Below, piece after piece: positions 17,301 to 30,002 of a DNA stretch of 64,000 bases (position 1 is the first letter of the stretch; every line of letters begins with the position of its first letter). Origin of the DNA: Lates calcarifer (Eukaryota > Chordata > Actinopteri > Centropomidae); the NCBI RefSeq assembly GCF_001640805.2, contig NC_066838.1, positions 15,862,763 to 15,926,762 on the forward strand. Reading direction: 5' to 3'. Position numbers and translations under genes: made by a program. Under the pieces are notes generated by a model that saw nothing but the letters and a program-made list of their open reading frames with translations, did no database searches and was not told the origin of the DNA.

Positions 17301-20300
17301 GACAAATGTCCTATGCACAACAGGCTGGGTTTATATTGTAAACCTAAGCCCCTTCAGTCTTATGTTTGCATGCAGAGAGAAACATTTGACTGTAAACAGG
17401 AGGGAGGAGCGGCGCAGGACCTCACATGTGTCTTTGCTCTCTTACAGAACGGTGTTGTGCATCGAGACCTCAAACTGGAGAACATCCTTTTAGATCAAGA
17501 TCTGAATGTAAAGGTAAGATGAATAAAACATACACAAACCGAGCCTTTGTGTCCCTTTCCCAAAAAGAAGCTGCTGCAGGAAAATAAATGAAGAGTTTCC
17601 TCAAAAAAACAAGATATTTTGCCCCGCATAAAAAATGAATATGTCCTCTGGCAAAGTCATTGTTGGCCTGCGTTTTAAATACATCATGGGTTATTACAAT
17701 GAATCATCCAAAGACCCCTGATTTCACTTTTGTTTTGAACATGAAGGCATACATCTTAATTACACACTGGCTAGTATGTTTCAGGGAACAATCTTTTTTC
17801 CCCTGCTGCTGTATTTAGCATGCTGGAATGAAGTCTTGCGTAGTGCAGCTGATAATGGATTATTTTGCCAGTTCTGAAATAAAATGCAAACAACGTGCAC
17901 ATTCAGAACATACATTGGAACACTTTCTGCCCACAGTAATTTTAATGTGTTGTTAAGCTGCGCACACTGAACCAGTGCAAACATGGTGCCAGGTCTTATA
18001 AAAAAAGAGCCTAGGGGTCATTTTTTGCCTTATTTGGATATTCCTCTCCTTATATGGGAGCTGTGCACAACGACCAAAGGGGAATGCAGGGAATCCAGTG
18101 GCAATCGTGCCAATCGCAGGGGTTTTAATATAAGTATGCTCTGTCTATCCGTCAAAAGAAAACACTATGTGCAGACCTCTCAGCAGCTCTTCATTCATCG
18201 CAAACCTCAGGTTCACCACATTGGCCTTTCACAGCATCCGCTCCAGGAAATGACCAAGGCTCTGTGTAATGCATGTGCGTGTTTTGTCTGCACAATAGCT
18301 GCTTGATGGTATGTGTTAAAGGCAGAAACAGCCAGACATGTTAGGTTCATTTCAGAAGCGGCAGAAGTCTGCACAGTGTGTAACTTTTTTCTTGAACTTT
18401 TGATTTACCAAAGTAAATCAGCTGGTTTATTCATTAGACAGTAGGTCAGTTTGACCGTTTACATGTATGGAGCCAAACAAGAGTAAGACAAGATCCTAGG
18501 TCCATGCAGTTCCAAGGCACGTGTGCAGGAGTCGTTTGTATGTTTAGGAGAAAGAGTGTCTTATACAAGCATTCAACACTGAGGAATGTCTTTGCCAAAG
18601 CACTGAAATGAACCTCACACAGATGGATTGCTGGCAGCAGAAGCGAATTTACACTGCACAGAGCACACACACACAAACACACAGTAGCATCTACAGTAGA
18701 AAGTAAAGCTGTCTAAACAGCGCGGCTCACGTGCTCAGTCTACACTTCATTATTGCCACTGCATGTACAGGTATAATATCAACAGTGCACTGACGTATAT
18801 ACACACAGTGTCATCTTCCGTCTGTGAGGTCTCTGTGTCCCTGTACCTCTCTTCCATGGAAATAAAGCTGTCACGTCGAGTATTTTTAACACCAGAGGGG
18901 CTGATAGTGGGCTGGTGCGCATGTTAATAATCTCTTCAGATAGAGAGGAGCCTCGGTTTGTCTGCGTATGGCTCTCGCAGCCTCAAGTGAGTGATTGTTC
19001 CGTTACGTGACTGTGAGCAGCCTGATGTTTTTGGCCCTCTTCTCTTTCCTCTCTCACACTTGCTCTGGCAAAAGCTCAGCATACCTATTTTTGGCTCCTT
19101 TAAAAGGAATTGCTTTGAGTTATTGTGTTTTTGCCATACGACTAAAAGTTTGCAGCACATGCTCAGTGAAAAGGAATGTGGGTTGCGTGAGGATGAGTGT
19201 GAGTGTTGAAGTGAATGAGTGAATTCAATTTATGGAGGATTTACAGCTGTTAGCTGGTTATGTCATTCATGACTGTCACTGTCACATAAATCCTTGACTC
19301 ATACATATGAACACATTCTGGACAGGTCATTTGTGTCCACAGCTGGAAAACTTAAGAGAGACATATGATACTTTTTTCTGATATAGATTTCATATAATAT
19401 GTGTTGTTTTTACCATTATTAATTTTTACTCTTTTATATGTTGCCTACTTTTTTTGTCCCATTTTTGCCATCAGTTATCGTCAGTCTTTATTTAATAATA
19501 GATCAACTGCATTGAATACATTTTGTTTTATTTTAGTGGCGTGACGTTCACTTGGAATATGTGTTAGTGTTACTACTACTGCTCCACTTTGGGAATTAAT
19601 AAAATGATTTAGTCGTATACTAGCTCTGGATAAAGAGTGTCAAGGGACACAAAATAAATATAATCAGAATGTATTAATCTGTGTTCTCTCCTTCTCTTGT
19701 TCTGCAGCTGGCTGACTTTGGCCTGTCCAATCATTTCCGGAGGGGCACTCTGCTGCAGACCTACTGTGGAAGTCCACTCTATGCTGCGCCAGAGATAGTG
19801 AAAGGACTGCCATACCAGGGGCCAGAGGTGGGTCACACACTGCCATCTCTGGTTTCCTCATGAGAAACATTATGGGTGTTTTCATTAAAGCTACAACATG
19901 CAAGTTCTGGAAATCAAGCCAGCGCTAACTTGACAGCAAACCACTCTGCCCCTCCCTTTCCCTGCTCTTCACCTACATCCTTGTTGGGTACACTGTTCTA
20001 GCTAATGCAGAAATCGGGGGCTTGCTAGTCTTTGAGTCAGCTATAGCGGCTAATACTAATACTGGCCTAATACTCAGTGCAAGACAAGTACTAGACCAGA
20101 AGTGCGTAAGCTCCCATCTCTGACTTTGACCCTCTCTGATTGGTTGTGAGGCTGAGGCTCTGAGAAACTTTAGAGGGGAATATCTCTCCACTGCTGCCGG
20201 GCTATTCGATGAGTCTGGGTCACAGAAAACTTTGACAGCACCTCTCCACATTAAGAAAGCATATTGCAATTAAAACACTGGAAAAAATTACATAATGTTG

Positions 20301-22021
20301 CTTTAAGTTACATCCTAGTGAATCAATCCATATGGTGTTTGTATTCTGGTTTTAGATAAACAAATATTTATGACTCGTGGCTTTAAAGGAGTAATACTGT
20401 CTTGCATATGAGCTGAATCATTGTTTTAAAAGCTAAATTTAGTGAGTTATGTGCATGGCATGTTCTTCATCATGTGTGTTTTTGTGCTGTATAGGTGGAC
20501 TGCTGGGCACTGGGGGTCTTGCTCTATGCCCTGGTGTACAGCAGCATGCCATTTGATGGGGGCAGTCACACCACCCTCACTGAGCAGATCAGCCAAGGTC
20601 GCTACCACAGACCCAACCCTCCCTCAGGTAAACCTTTGTCAATGTCCAGGTCTCCGTCAGCATTATATTTACATTTCTATTCTGCAGAGTGCCCAGTGTG
20701 ATTCCTCTGTGTGTTGTTCTTACTAGTGTCCTGTCACTTACACTGTGTTCAGTCAGTGCGGCTGCTATAAATAACTGTTGACTCTGTCTCTCCAGACGCC
20801 TGCGCTCTTATCGACTGGTTGTTGACAGTACGTGTGGACGAGAGAGCCACGATAGAGGATGTGGCCAACCATTGGTGGGTGAACTGGGGTTACGAAGAGA
20901 GTGTGTGTGACTGCTCTTCATCTCCACGCCAAGAATGCCCCTCCCCCCTGCTGGCTCGCTACATCGACTGGCAGAATCGGGTCGTTGCCGCCAGCGAGAT
21001 GGCCATTGACCCAGAGTGTCTCTCCACGGAGTCCTCCCGTCCGACTCAGTGCTCTCACCACTCTTTTTACTTCAGCTTACCTCTAAAGAGCGACCGTGGA
21101 GGAGGAGGAGGAGGAGGAGGTGGTGGAGTAGGAAGAGCACGCGGAGGAATGTCAAGCCTCAGGAAGTCGCGCAAAGAGAATGCAATTCCCCAGACTGCAC
21201 AGGGAGCATGCGGTGGTGTTGGTGCAACAGCTGCCTCCTCTGCTGTGATTTCCTCCACGTCCACCATTGAGAGAAAGAAACCCAAAGGTATTCTGAAACC
21301 ACAGAGGAGTTTTGACTCAGTCTTTCACAGCCCTCCTAAAGAAAACTCTCCCTCCCAGCCACGTAGCACCTCTCTCCAGCCTTATCGAACACATACACTT
21401 GCCCAAACACACGCTGAAGTCCTGTCTGCAAGTTTGCCGTCTCCCTCTACATTCAGTCAGCCCTCATCTAAAATGCCCAAGAAGGGGATACTGAAGAACT
21501 TGTATGGAGGGGAGTCAGGTTATGGCTCACCCTCAGACAGAAGGGGCTCTGGAGCAGGAGTAAAAGAGGGCGATGCAAGTGATTTGTGCTCCCACAAACA
21601 GGACATTTGTCTCCCAGCAGCAGCAGACAGTCCCACCATGCGCACAGAGGCAGTAAGAAGAAGGAAGGGTATTCTGAAACGCAATGGCAAGTTTTCACGC
21701 AGTCTGGATCTTCCTGATGACCACTACTCATCTCCCTCTTCGGCCCCAGCGATGTTCCCCGAGGCTCTGCAGCAGCTCCTCCAGGCCGCAGGGGGTGCTG
21801 AGGGCCGCCGTAGCCGCCCCTCCAGCGTGGTGAGCGAGGACAGCCTCTTCTCTTCCGATTCCTTTGACCTGCTGGACCTCAGCGCCCAGTCACGTCGCAG
21901 GATCTTCTCCCGGGGGATACAGCACAGCGCCTGCAGCTCTGAGGAAGACCTGGAGGAGCTCAGAGCTGAGGCAGACAGGGCTGGTGAAGATGGAGAAGGA
22001 CAGAAGAAAATGCTAACATAA
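9902..22021 (+). CDS. nuak1: NUAK family serine/threonine kinase, NUAK1-like
   Basis: Seven exons in phase: 9902-10234, 14683-14803, 15768-15919, 17448-17513, 19708-19827, 20495-20627, 20796-22021; 716 residues from the ATG at 9902 (another in-frame ATG follows at 9935). Kinase motifs: glycine loop GKGTYGKV (about 93-100), LAIK lysine (about 115), HRDLKLEN (207-214), DFG (227-229), activation-loop [10 protein letters not shown] with the likely LKB1 target Thr242, then APE. After the kinase comes [13 protein letters not shown] sequence and VCDC...PLLARYIDW, closer to NUAK1 than NUAK2. Three GILK motifs (about 473, 539 and 600) match the sites by which NUAK1 binds the PP1beta-MYPT1 phosphatase. 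[22 protein letters not shown] is also NUAK1-like. The tail then stops about 50 residues short of the end expected for NUAK1. Exon 7 carries a GGA run coding poly-Gly. Known NUAK roles are in adhesion, senescence and polyploidy control. The nuak1 versus nuak1 duplicate assignment is uncertain. Confidence 0.9.
11041..11069. repeat. Poly-T tract
   Basis: A near-uninterrupted run of about 28 T in NUAK1 intron 1. It could be the tail of an old minus-strand retroposon or slippage alone. No target-site duplication was established. Confidence 0.85.
11276..11306. repeat. TG microsatellite
   Basis: An uninterrupted TG run of about 15 units in NUAK1 intron 1, typical of fish genomes and likely length-polymorphic. 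Confidence 0.9.
11880..12390. repeat. Dispersed teleost repeat, MITE-like
   Basis: The sequence has the layout of a repeat common in fish: one end near CTTGCTGAGAGTTAATGAGAG, an inner GCTTAGCATAAAGGCTAGGAACAAGG, GCTAAGCTAAACAGCTGCTGGC, and the far end GATATGAGAGTAATATCATTCTTCTC. The two ends are loosely inverted copies of each other. A second, diverged member lies at about 59640-59910. The family name is not assigned. A non-autonomous DNA transposon is most likely. Confidence 0.6.
19885..20306. mobile_element. MITE-like element in NUAK1 intron 5
   Basis: The ends are inverted: TTAAAGCTACAACATGCAA on the left, and the reverse complement of the right end reads TTAAAGCAACATTATGTAA. The 422 bp between them has no coding capacity and contains a TCTGATTGGTTGTGAGG segment typical of fish MITEs. 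It is therefore probably a non-autonomous terminal-inverted-repeat DNA transposon. A TTAA or TA target site is possible but not proven. Confidence 0.6.
21097..21130 (+). repeat. GGA trinucleotide run coding poly-glycine
   Basis: Inside NUAK1 exon 7, a GGA/GGT run codes about 11 consecutive glycines in the low-complexity region after the kinase domain. It keeps the frame. Length variation between individuals would be tolerated. Confidence 0.9.
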
Positions 22022-23061
22022 GAGACATAAGTTCAATCTTTTCTGATTATCAGTGCCTGCCATCTTGAAAAGACTTAATGAACTCTGGAAAGGTTGCATC
22101 TCTAATTCTTGGACTCTCCGGAGAATTGTACTGTCAGTGAAAAACACCATTTCTTGGCAAATATGATAAATTAAAGTGTACTCTCTTACAATTTAACTGT
22201 ATTGTGAATGTGAGGCAGAACAGAGAGTTACATGATATTAAGTGGAACCCAAAGGGGATCCAGTATCTGCGGTATTGCAGAGAAAAGTGGACAAACAGTA
22301 TGAACTTGCGCTAACCTCACCTGCACTACAAATCCTCTTTTTAGATTTTAGCAGATCTCCATTCAGATAAGCCTTTAGAGTCTGAATCTGGATGCTGTAA
22401 TCTGGTAAAGTTAACACTGCAGGTTTTTGGAAAACTGACGAGAAGTATAAACGAGCGCCAACGAGCAAGTGTGTCAATAGTGACAATAAACTGACTAGAT
22501 AGACAGCTCTATTGTGAGGATAAATTCTGCTAAACTGTTTTAATACTTCTAACTCACTAACACTTAAGCCTATTTAGCATTTATAAGCATTATATAAACA
22601 TTTAACTGATAGTTTGTGACTAACTGAAATATAGTTGTATGCAGATATAAGGACATTTTTAAGTGTTTACTAATGTTACAGCATTTGTCAGTTGGTGTTA
22701 TCTGCATACGACTACATCATAATGTGTCATAAACCATTTATCAAATCTTTATATACTGCTTATAAATGTTTAATAGGCGGGGTTAAAGTACAGTTTTATC
22801 TATTTCACCATGTTATTGAGTATATTTGTACTACACAGTATTACACTGTGCACAATTTGCTCCTTTGCACCAACAGACACAGTGTGAATAGCAGATGGAT
22901 CACATTGCTTTTTACCGTGACACCACCAACGCTGCTGTGGACGTTTAAAAAAAAACTGTTGATGTATGCAGTAGATGTATGCAATTTTAAATCTGTAATT
23001 TTCATACTGTGAGAAGCAAATTCATTTTGTTCAAGCATTTCATTTTTTTTAAGTAAATAAA
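22022..23061 (+). other. NUAK1 3' UTR and polyadenylation signals (probable)
   Basis: Non-coding sequence after the NUAK1 stop. Canonical AATAAA hexamers lie at 22485-22490 and 23056-23061, either of which could end the transcript. Which is used cannot be decided from sequence. Confidence 0.4.
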
Positions 23062-26000
23062 TTATGTGAAATTGAATACTTTCCAGTCCTTTTCTCTTTT
23101 CTGCCCAGAGTCTAACACAACACAGAGAATTCGAGGGACAGTGCTTACAAAAGACAAAAAGCTCTCCATTTAATAAATGTCCAGAGTCCCATGTCTCCAT
23201 AAACACAGAGCTGTGTTTACCCTACAGACTGTTTTCATTATAGGCCATGTTCTTAAATAAAAATGCATCTGAAAGACGAAAACACTCAGCAGTGTCTGAA
23301 AATATTCCGTAAACTCACTTCAGTTCAGGTTAAATTTACATTTTATTTGATCATTTAGTATAAAGAATAGGTTTAATATATCAACCATGCAAAACTACAT
23401 GTTGTAAAAAAGTAAGCAGTGGGGCATTTACTGTGACCCCTACATTCTTTCCCCTTTGTTTCCTCCTTCTGCTTTCACTAAATACTTTTCTAAACACAGT
23501 CCTCTGTCTAATGGAGAGAGCCCATCACCACTGTTAGCTAAAAACCTCATATCTCCAGTTTTGAGGATTCTAATGCTTTAAGATATATTTATAGATTGAC
23601 AAAATGTGTTTGATTCATTCCCTTCAAAAGGTTTAAATATTGTCATCCTTATTGATCCTTATTTCCTGAAACGCTACATTTTTGGACATACACGTTTTCA
23701 CAGTTTCAAGATGAAACAAAGCAAAGCTCACCAGCATGCCTTGTTTAGATATGGAGAAGTCTGGTATGGCTGACATAAACATGGGGATTACTTTATACCA
23801 CCCACTTGTATGGTTCTAAGTCATTTAAGTGTTCTTCCTGTTGCAATACATGGTCTAATGACTTTAATGTTAAATGGTTGATTGATGGCAGAAAGGTACT
23901 TTGTTCATTTGGCCAGTGGTGGATGAAGTCCAGAGCAGCAGTCTGACGGTGACATTTCAAAACAGTCGTTATCTCCTGTCAGTCACACAGGGGTCATTTA
24001 GTTACATAACAACTGCCATTTATCTCTGCTTAGCTAATATTGACACTGCATGTATATAACGGAGGAAAAAAGTTAGTTAATGTGATCCAGGGTACAGTAT
24101 GTGTTAGGTTATGTTGTATCTGTCCAAGACATTTTCTGTGATACTTCATCATTCCTTATCAGGTGGTGTAAACACAGAATCATTGCTGTATACTGGATTG
24201 GTTGGCAAATAGAAAATAGTAAAGGAAAGACTAAAAATATGCATAAGTAGAAGGAATATACTTCTTTCAGTCTAACGTCAAGGTCTCTTATGAGCTGTTC
24301 TGATGTTTTCAGTAATGTCACATGATCTTCTTTAGCAGGTGGAGTTTGCCCAGTGGTCACTGAATTGAACAAATTTTAACTTGATCAACAAGGATAAAAA
24401 GTTGTTTGTTTGTTTGTTTTTTAATTCAGACATTTACAACCAGTCAAAATCCTTCTGATGAAGAAGATCATATGATATAGTGGACAGCTCCAGAACTGCC
24501 ATTGAGTAGATTTTGAAAGGACACTGTTTATCAGCTTCTGTTTCCAGGGTAAAGAATAACATTTGAAGTTTGAACTCTTGATCCCCATAAGCACTGCTCC
24601 AATATACTGTAAATCAAAGTGCATGCTTAACTTTGGTCCAATCAGATTAGCATTTATTAACCAACCAATTAATTCACATTTTGCCACAGAATCTATCAAT
24701 CTCTTACTTTGTGATGCAAAATAAAGTTACTTTCAAGTTCAAATAGTGATCTGTGTTCACAAAGGCATTTACAGTCATATGGTGTGGGACTATTCTCTAA
24801 TTCTGGAAAGAAGTGACAGACTAAAAGACTAAAAGGTAAAAAATCTTTTACTAATTACTGCCTGTAACTGTAAGAACTGTCACCTGCAAGAATTCACAAG
24901 GCCAAAGCTTTAACAGTAGAAATGTAGGAAGTACAGCTTTGAGGCTTTTGTATCTTACTTTTCTAGTCTATGGTACTTTATAGTTTTACTCCACCACAGC
25001 TATAGTTAACTAATGCAGCTATAGTATCAGTTACTTTTCATTTTAAGATTTTACCTCAATCATTATTATCTTATGGCCCCTCAGATTTATCCTTTTACTT
25101 AATACATTAGAATACTTATTCACTCACTGTTGGAAAGACACTGCTTCAGTATTTGCACACCACTCCACTCAAGAGTGGACTGTATCTGGAAAGGGAGATG
25201 GAACAGCTTTCAATACTTCTCCTTACACCTTTTTGTGCCATGTTATAGGGATATGTTTTCTTTTTTTTTTTTAATTGAAATGGTGAAGAGTCTTGACCGG
25301 TAAGCTGTATGATCCAAGTAATGGTCTCTTTCACTGGGGAGCTCAAGAAACTAAATGAAGACTTGGCTTTAATAGTCAGAGGAAGATAACTGTAGAGTGA
25401 CAGCAGCTTAGACCCTCTAAGTTGTGTGTGGGCCTCCTGTCAATCACACTGACAATTTCCCTAGGCAGCACAGACTCATTGGCTAAAGACTTTAAAGATG
25501 CTGAAGTATTCCAAATATCTGCAATACTTACTAATGCAAACCAGGAGGAAGGGGTTCACAGCTAAGTCTTGCTGGCCAAGACGCTTTTCTCTCTGTTCTG
25601 TCACGTGTGGATAAAAGTACCGTTGAGTGAACAAAAGCAGCCAGACTTTACTGGTTTTTAGGCTGCTTACTGGGGCTCAGGCAGTTAGAGAACAGTAGTA
25701 TTAGGATGGAGAAATTCTTCATTACCTACATGCTGTGGCTATGAATCCTTGAATTTGGCTTTTTAGAGTTTGCAGATTTATGGAAAGTAAGGTATACCTG
25801 CATGCAGCTTTGTGTGTAGATGTGTTTTGGATGTATAATGTGTCTTAATGCAAGGTATGTACATGTGGGTAGGTATTTATGTGTATATGTGCACATATAT
25901 CCGGCACATATGTTTGCATGCTGGGGACCCCAAACCTGACCTAGGACTTTAAAAAAGAACCTGTCCTCTGATGTCACGCACTCCATCCACAATTTGTGTG

Positions 26001-26069
26001 TTCTGTTTTGATATACAAGTTACCAATATGGTACAATCATGCTTTCTCCAATTTAAGAACATTGCAGTA

Positions 26070-26092
26070 AAAAAAAAAAAAAAAAAAAAAAA
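26070..26092. repeat. Poly-A tract
   Basis: About 23 uninterrupted A residues, directly followed by the L2-like LINE remnant. It may be microsatellite slippage or the tail of another retroelement inserted there. Confidence 0.85.
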
Positions 26093-26111
26093 ATCCTAAG
26101 TGGACCTTCAG

Positions 26112-26480
26112 TCACCAATGCTTTCATCTTGTCATGTCTGGATTATTGTAACTACCTGTATTTGGGGCTCAGCCAAAAGACCATCTCCTGTCTTAGGCTC
26201 TCTAAAAACCTGACTGAGAACCTGAGATACCATACCACTCCCATCCTTGCCACCTATTAGGTATAGAATCAGTTCTAAACGTTTACTACCCTACATGGCC
26301 TTGCTCTTTCCTCCATCTAAGATTTACTTGCGGCATATGAGTCTTGATGCTGCATGTGTTCCTCAGCTAGAACCCTCTTCCTGCTCCAAAATTACACTTA
26401 CACTGCTCAAGTAAATACAGTTAGTTACTTCATACTTTCCATTACCCCTCCCTGGCTGCTTATTCACCATTTTCTCTAGA
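26112..26480 (+). mobile_element. L2-like LINE remnant
   Basis: Translation of 26112-26215 gives SCLDYCNYLYLGLSQKTISCL, matching the conserved LDYCNSLYLGL block near the C-terminal end of L2-type LINE polyproteins. The following sequence has recognisable pieces (PILA, LHGLA) but is broken by stops and indels. It is an old, dead fragment with no complete reverse transcriptase. Confidence 0.7.
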
Positions 26481-27608
26481 TCCAGTGTAATTCAGTGGAT
26501 TTGTTTTTAAATCTGTAAAATGATTTGTCTTTGTTTCTGTTCACTATCATCAGTTTCAACTTGACACATCTCCTTTTCAGTCTTAAACAAAACACTGACC
26601 ACTACAGTACTTAAAATATATTACAGTAAATATCATAGTTCACCTTTACTTACTTACTTTAAAAAATATATTTTAGCTTTGTGTTGCCTTGTTTTAACAA
26701 AAGAGAGCTGCTTTTAAGTTAATGACCTTGGTCCAGAAATAAGATCATATCATGCTGATGACGCTGAGAAAACCAACCACTCGTCCTGGTTAGATAACAG
26801 TTCTGATGTCAGCTGCTGAGGCTTCAGAGCATATCTGACCTTGCAAGAACTACAGTGCAACAAAGTGATGTCTGTCTGCACAGAAAGCATCTTAAAACCT
26901 CCATCTATGACTTCACAACCAGGACAAAGTAGGAACTGATTTCTCACAGTTGATAGAGGAGTGTATCTTCATTTTGGATAAGGCTAGAGTATCTGTGTCC
27001 ATGTTTGTTGGTTTCTGTTTATATTTTGCCCATTTTTAAAGTTTTGTCATTTATCTTGTCTCAGATCTAAGTTCCATTAGAGCTTATCAGAACTACAACA
27101 GAAATTATGTCACTGCCATTATATACTGAGCCTATCTGATGGGTATATGACTTATGAATATCTCACATACTAATAATATTATTACTGAAGATGTTAAACT
27201 GCCTTTGTTGGGATACAAACATTTAGATAAACGTCCTAAGCATGGGGCACAGCTTTATCATCGTGGATGAAGAACATCTTTAACATGATTGTACTCTTCT
27301 CTTTTTCCTTCTGTTGGTATTCATCTCTGATTTTGACATTTCCATCCAGGTCTAGCACAAAAGTTATGACAAAGGATAAATCAGTACTCATTTGAACACG
27401 TGGTGCAACACACTGCCTGATTCAGTGGATCGCTTAGTGTAAACTGAACCCTAAAGAATTTAGCAACAGTGCCATCTTGTGGCCTTTTGATGTAATTTGC
27501 CCAAAGTACCCACATAATATGCTTATACCATAGTGAGTTAACATTAAAGTGTGTAAACATTATTACACATTAATTATTGCAGACAGTGTGTTATAGTCAG
27601 TCCTGAAG

Positions 27609-27702
27609 GCTTTCTGCTCGGCTGCTCCCCACCTATGGAATGCCCTCCCAGACCACCAGAGGGCACCACAGACCATGGACACTTTTAAAGGTGCCCTGAA
27701 AA
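27609..27702 (+). mobile_element. LINE 3'-ORF remnant (L2-type C-terminus)
   Basis: The frame reads AFCSAAPHLWNALPDHQRAP then TMDTFKGALK, the typical C-terminus of L2/CR1-like LINE ORF2 (AAPxLWNxLPxxxR...FKxxLK). Only about 30 codons survive. Confidence 0.75.
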
Positions 27703-28139
27703 TTATTATTGCTTAAATTGCTGAAATATTATGCTAAAGAGTAAAATGTCTAACTGTGAGTGTTGTTGATGTTGTCATCATAAATACAGCTAATATCATC
27801 TCAATAATACAATAATAACATATCAATACTTTTGTTTCTGTAGGAACTACGGCCAACTATCCATCCATTATCTACACCGCTTATCCGTTAAGGGTCGTGG
27901 GGGGGCTGGAGCCTGTCCCAGCTTTGACATTGGGTGAGAGGCAGCGTACACCCTGTACAGATCACCAGTCCTCAGGCCAACTAGGTGTTTCAAATTTGTT
28001 TTCTGTTTAAGTAAAATTCAGTCATCAACTGTACACTCTCAAATACAAATCTAATGGGCCAGGAACAGTTCATCATCAACAGGATCAATCCAGTAAGTGT
28101 GTTTTCCGACTTTAAGGTAATTACATTCAGAAATTACAA
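27700..28139. repeat. Near-identical direct repeat, copy 1
   Basis: A block from about GCTTAAATTGCTGAAATATT to CAGAAATTACAA is present again at about 30262-30680 in the same orientation. From CTATCCATCCATTATCTACA onward the copies differ at only a few positions (for example GGGCC/GAGCC and TTCCGAC/TTCTGAC). The core CTATCCATCCATTATCTACA...GGGTCGTGG followed by GGCTGGAGCCTGTCCCAGCT is a very common fish repeat. Confidence 0.85.
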
Positions 28140-28146
28140 TGCTACA

Positions 28147-28770
28147 TTCACTGCTTCCCTTGAAACAGACTCTTCAAAGATTCAAGTTTGAGCTCTTCAT
28201 GAGAGGGAACACCTCACTGAACCCTCACAAGTCATTTGCTAGGAAGGTTTCGAAAACTGCAAAGTCTGAGTAATTTCTTTGTCACTTCTTTGACATTGAA
28301 CCATAATGGTGCTATAGGACCATAATCCCAAATGCAGGACAACAAACTACCCATCAGACTACTGTCACACAGAATACAACAAATAGAGCCTTTTATAAAG
28401 CCTAACTTTAATTAAAGCCTAAACAACTGAGGTGTGCTGTTACACTCCCTAACTAACCAAGAGAGCACTGGAAACTTTAGTTCAGCAGCACATAATCAGA
28501 TAATCAAACAATCAGAGGGAGAGAGCAGCTCTGGACGTCACAGTAAGTACTCAAAATAAAATAAGAACATTGCATAATATTACTGACAAAAACATAACGT
28601 TTCAAGGTGTTTCCTATTAACAGTACTGTAAAAGAAGTGGTTACATCATCTGCTGAATAAGAAATATTTAAGGTGGTGGAGGAAACTTAATAATCAGGAG
28701 CTACAGTGTGTGATTCCACAGTTGTATATAGGCTGCTGAATAAGACTTTGCATTAAAACATTTCCATTCA
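28147..28770. repeat. Local repeat unit, copy 1
   Basis: Begins CATTCACTGCTTCCCTTGAA and is repeated nearly base for base at about 32168-33000. The 3' half, from AATCAGAGGGAGAGAGCAGC through CACAGTAAGTAC to GGTGGTGGAGGAAAC and CAGGAGCTACAGTGTGTGAT, also recurs in diverged form at about 29100-29420 and 35283-35610. Each intact copy has a strong splice-donor-like CAGTAAGT (28541 here). Confidence 0.8.
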
Positions 28771-28837
28771 TCTGTCTTAATATTTTGTTTCACAGTTTTC
28801 ATTGTCAAAACTACCCAATGTATGTTGGGTAGTTTTC

Positions 28838-29050
28838 TTGTGGCTGCCACCAAAAAGGAAGGCTTGATTTTCATTGCTGAGCTTGCATATAAAGTTCTCA
28901 GATACATCTGCATGTATGCAAATTTTATCCTTAGCCACAGGGGAAAAACAAAACAGTTCTGTCTACTATGGCAGAGGTGAATCACTGTTGCTATTGCAAA
29001 ACTAAAATTATTGCAAGATAAGCAAATATGGAACAAGGAAACAGGAAATG
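28838..29050. repeat. Direct repeat, copy 1 (with octamer ATGCAAAT)
   Basis: The block beginning TTGTGGCTGCCACCAAAAAG recurs at about 29737-29945. Both contain CATGTATGCAAATTTTATCC and the tail GGCAGAGGTGAATCACTGTT. Short homologous pieces also appear at 29945-29985 and 35220-35260. Confidence 0.85.
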
Positions 29051-29099
29051 GTGACTGACATCATTGCTGCTGATTGTACCTGAAACGTGAACATGGATG

Positions 29100-29420
29100 G
29101 GGCTTGAGAGGGACTTTATAGGTTAGCAAGGGTGCTACACAAGTGCCAGAAATCAGGGGGTGAGAGCAGTGTTGGATACAACAGTAAGTGCCTACAATCA
29201 AATAAAGACATCGGATATCATTATTGACAGAAACATCATTTTGAATGCTGTTTCTTATTGTGTAACAGGTCAGGTGGCTACATCATCCTCTGAACAAAAA
29301 GTATTTTAGGTGGTGGAGGAAACTGTTAATAATCAGGACCTACCGTCTGTGATTCTACAGATGTATGCAGGTTGTTGAATAAGACTTCATTAAAACATGT
29401 TCATTCATCTGTCTTTCACA
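29100..29420. repeat. Local repeat unit, copy 2 (diverged, 3' half)
   Basis: Starts GGGCTTGAGAGGGACTTTAT, contains a TATA-like TTTATAGG near 29113 and the donor-like ACAGTAAGTG (GT at 29184). It ends with GGTGGTGGAGGAAACTGTTAATAATCAG-type sequence and ATAAGACTTCATTAAAACAT. Homologous to 35283-35610 over its whole length. Confidence 0.75.
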
Positions 29421-29736
29421 TCATTATTTATTTGTTATTCGTTGACCAAAATTTGTATTTTTCATCTGTTCAAGTTTGAGCGCTTCATGACAAGAGAACA
29501 CCTCACCAAACCCTAATAAGTCATAATTTGCTGGGAAGGTCTCTGAAAGTGCAATTGAAAGTTGCAACTGGTAGAAAACTTTTTGGTAGTTGTTATTTAG
29601 TGGAGAAATGTAAGACTTTTCATCATAGTTCTAAGTTTCAAATGTGACTACTTAGTTTTAGGCTTGTTTTCATTCTGAAAAATAGGTTGTTTTGTTGACA
29701 AAATGGTTGCATACACTGCATACACACAGGGTTGTT

Positions 29737-29945
29737 TGTTTGTGGCTGCCACCAAAAAGGAAGGCTTGATTTTCATTGCTGAGCTTGCATGTAAAGTTCT
29801 CAGATACATCTGCATGTATGCAAATTTTATCCTTAGCCACAGGGGAAAAACAAAAGAGTTCTGTCTACTATGGCAGAGGTGAATCACTGTTGCTATTGTA
29901 AAACTAAAATTATTGCAAATATGGGACAAGGAAACAGAAAATGGT
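29737..29945. repeat. Direct repeat, copy 2 (with octamer ATGCAAAT)
   Basis: Near-identical partner of 28838-29050, same orientation, about 0.9 kb away. Most differences are single substitutions plus a short deletion near the end. Confidence 0.85.
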
Positions 29946-30002
29946 GCATGTAAAGTTCTCAGAGAAGTCTACATGTATGCAAATAGATTTGCTCCCTGCA
30001 AA

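Noticed and set aside
21067..21285. Minus-strand frame rich in proline opposite NUAK1 exon 7
   Set aside because: Antisense shadow of the GGA poly-glycine run inside a well-supported kinase exon.
28701..29929. Two minus-strand open frames (28701-29036 and 29648-29929) coding similar 70-residue peptides
   Set aside because: They fall in the two near-identical DNA repeats 28838-29050 and 29737-29945. Similarity at protein level only follows from recent DNA duplication, and no family motif is seen.
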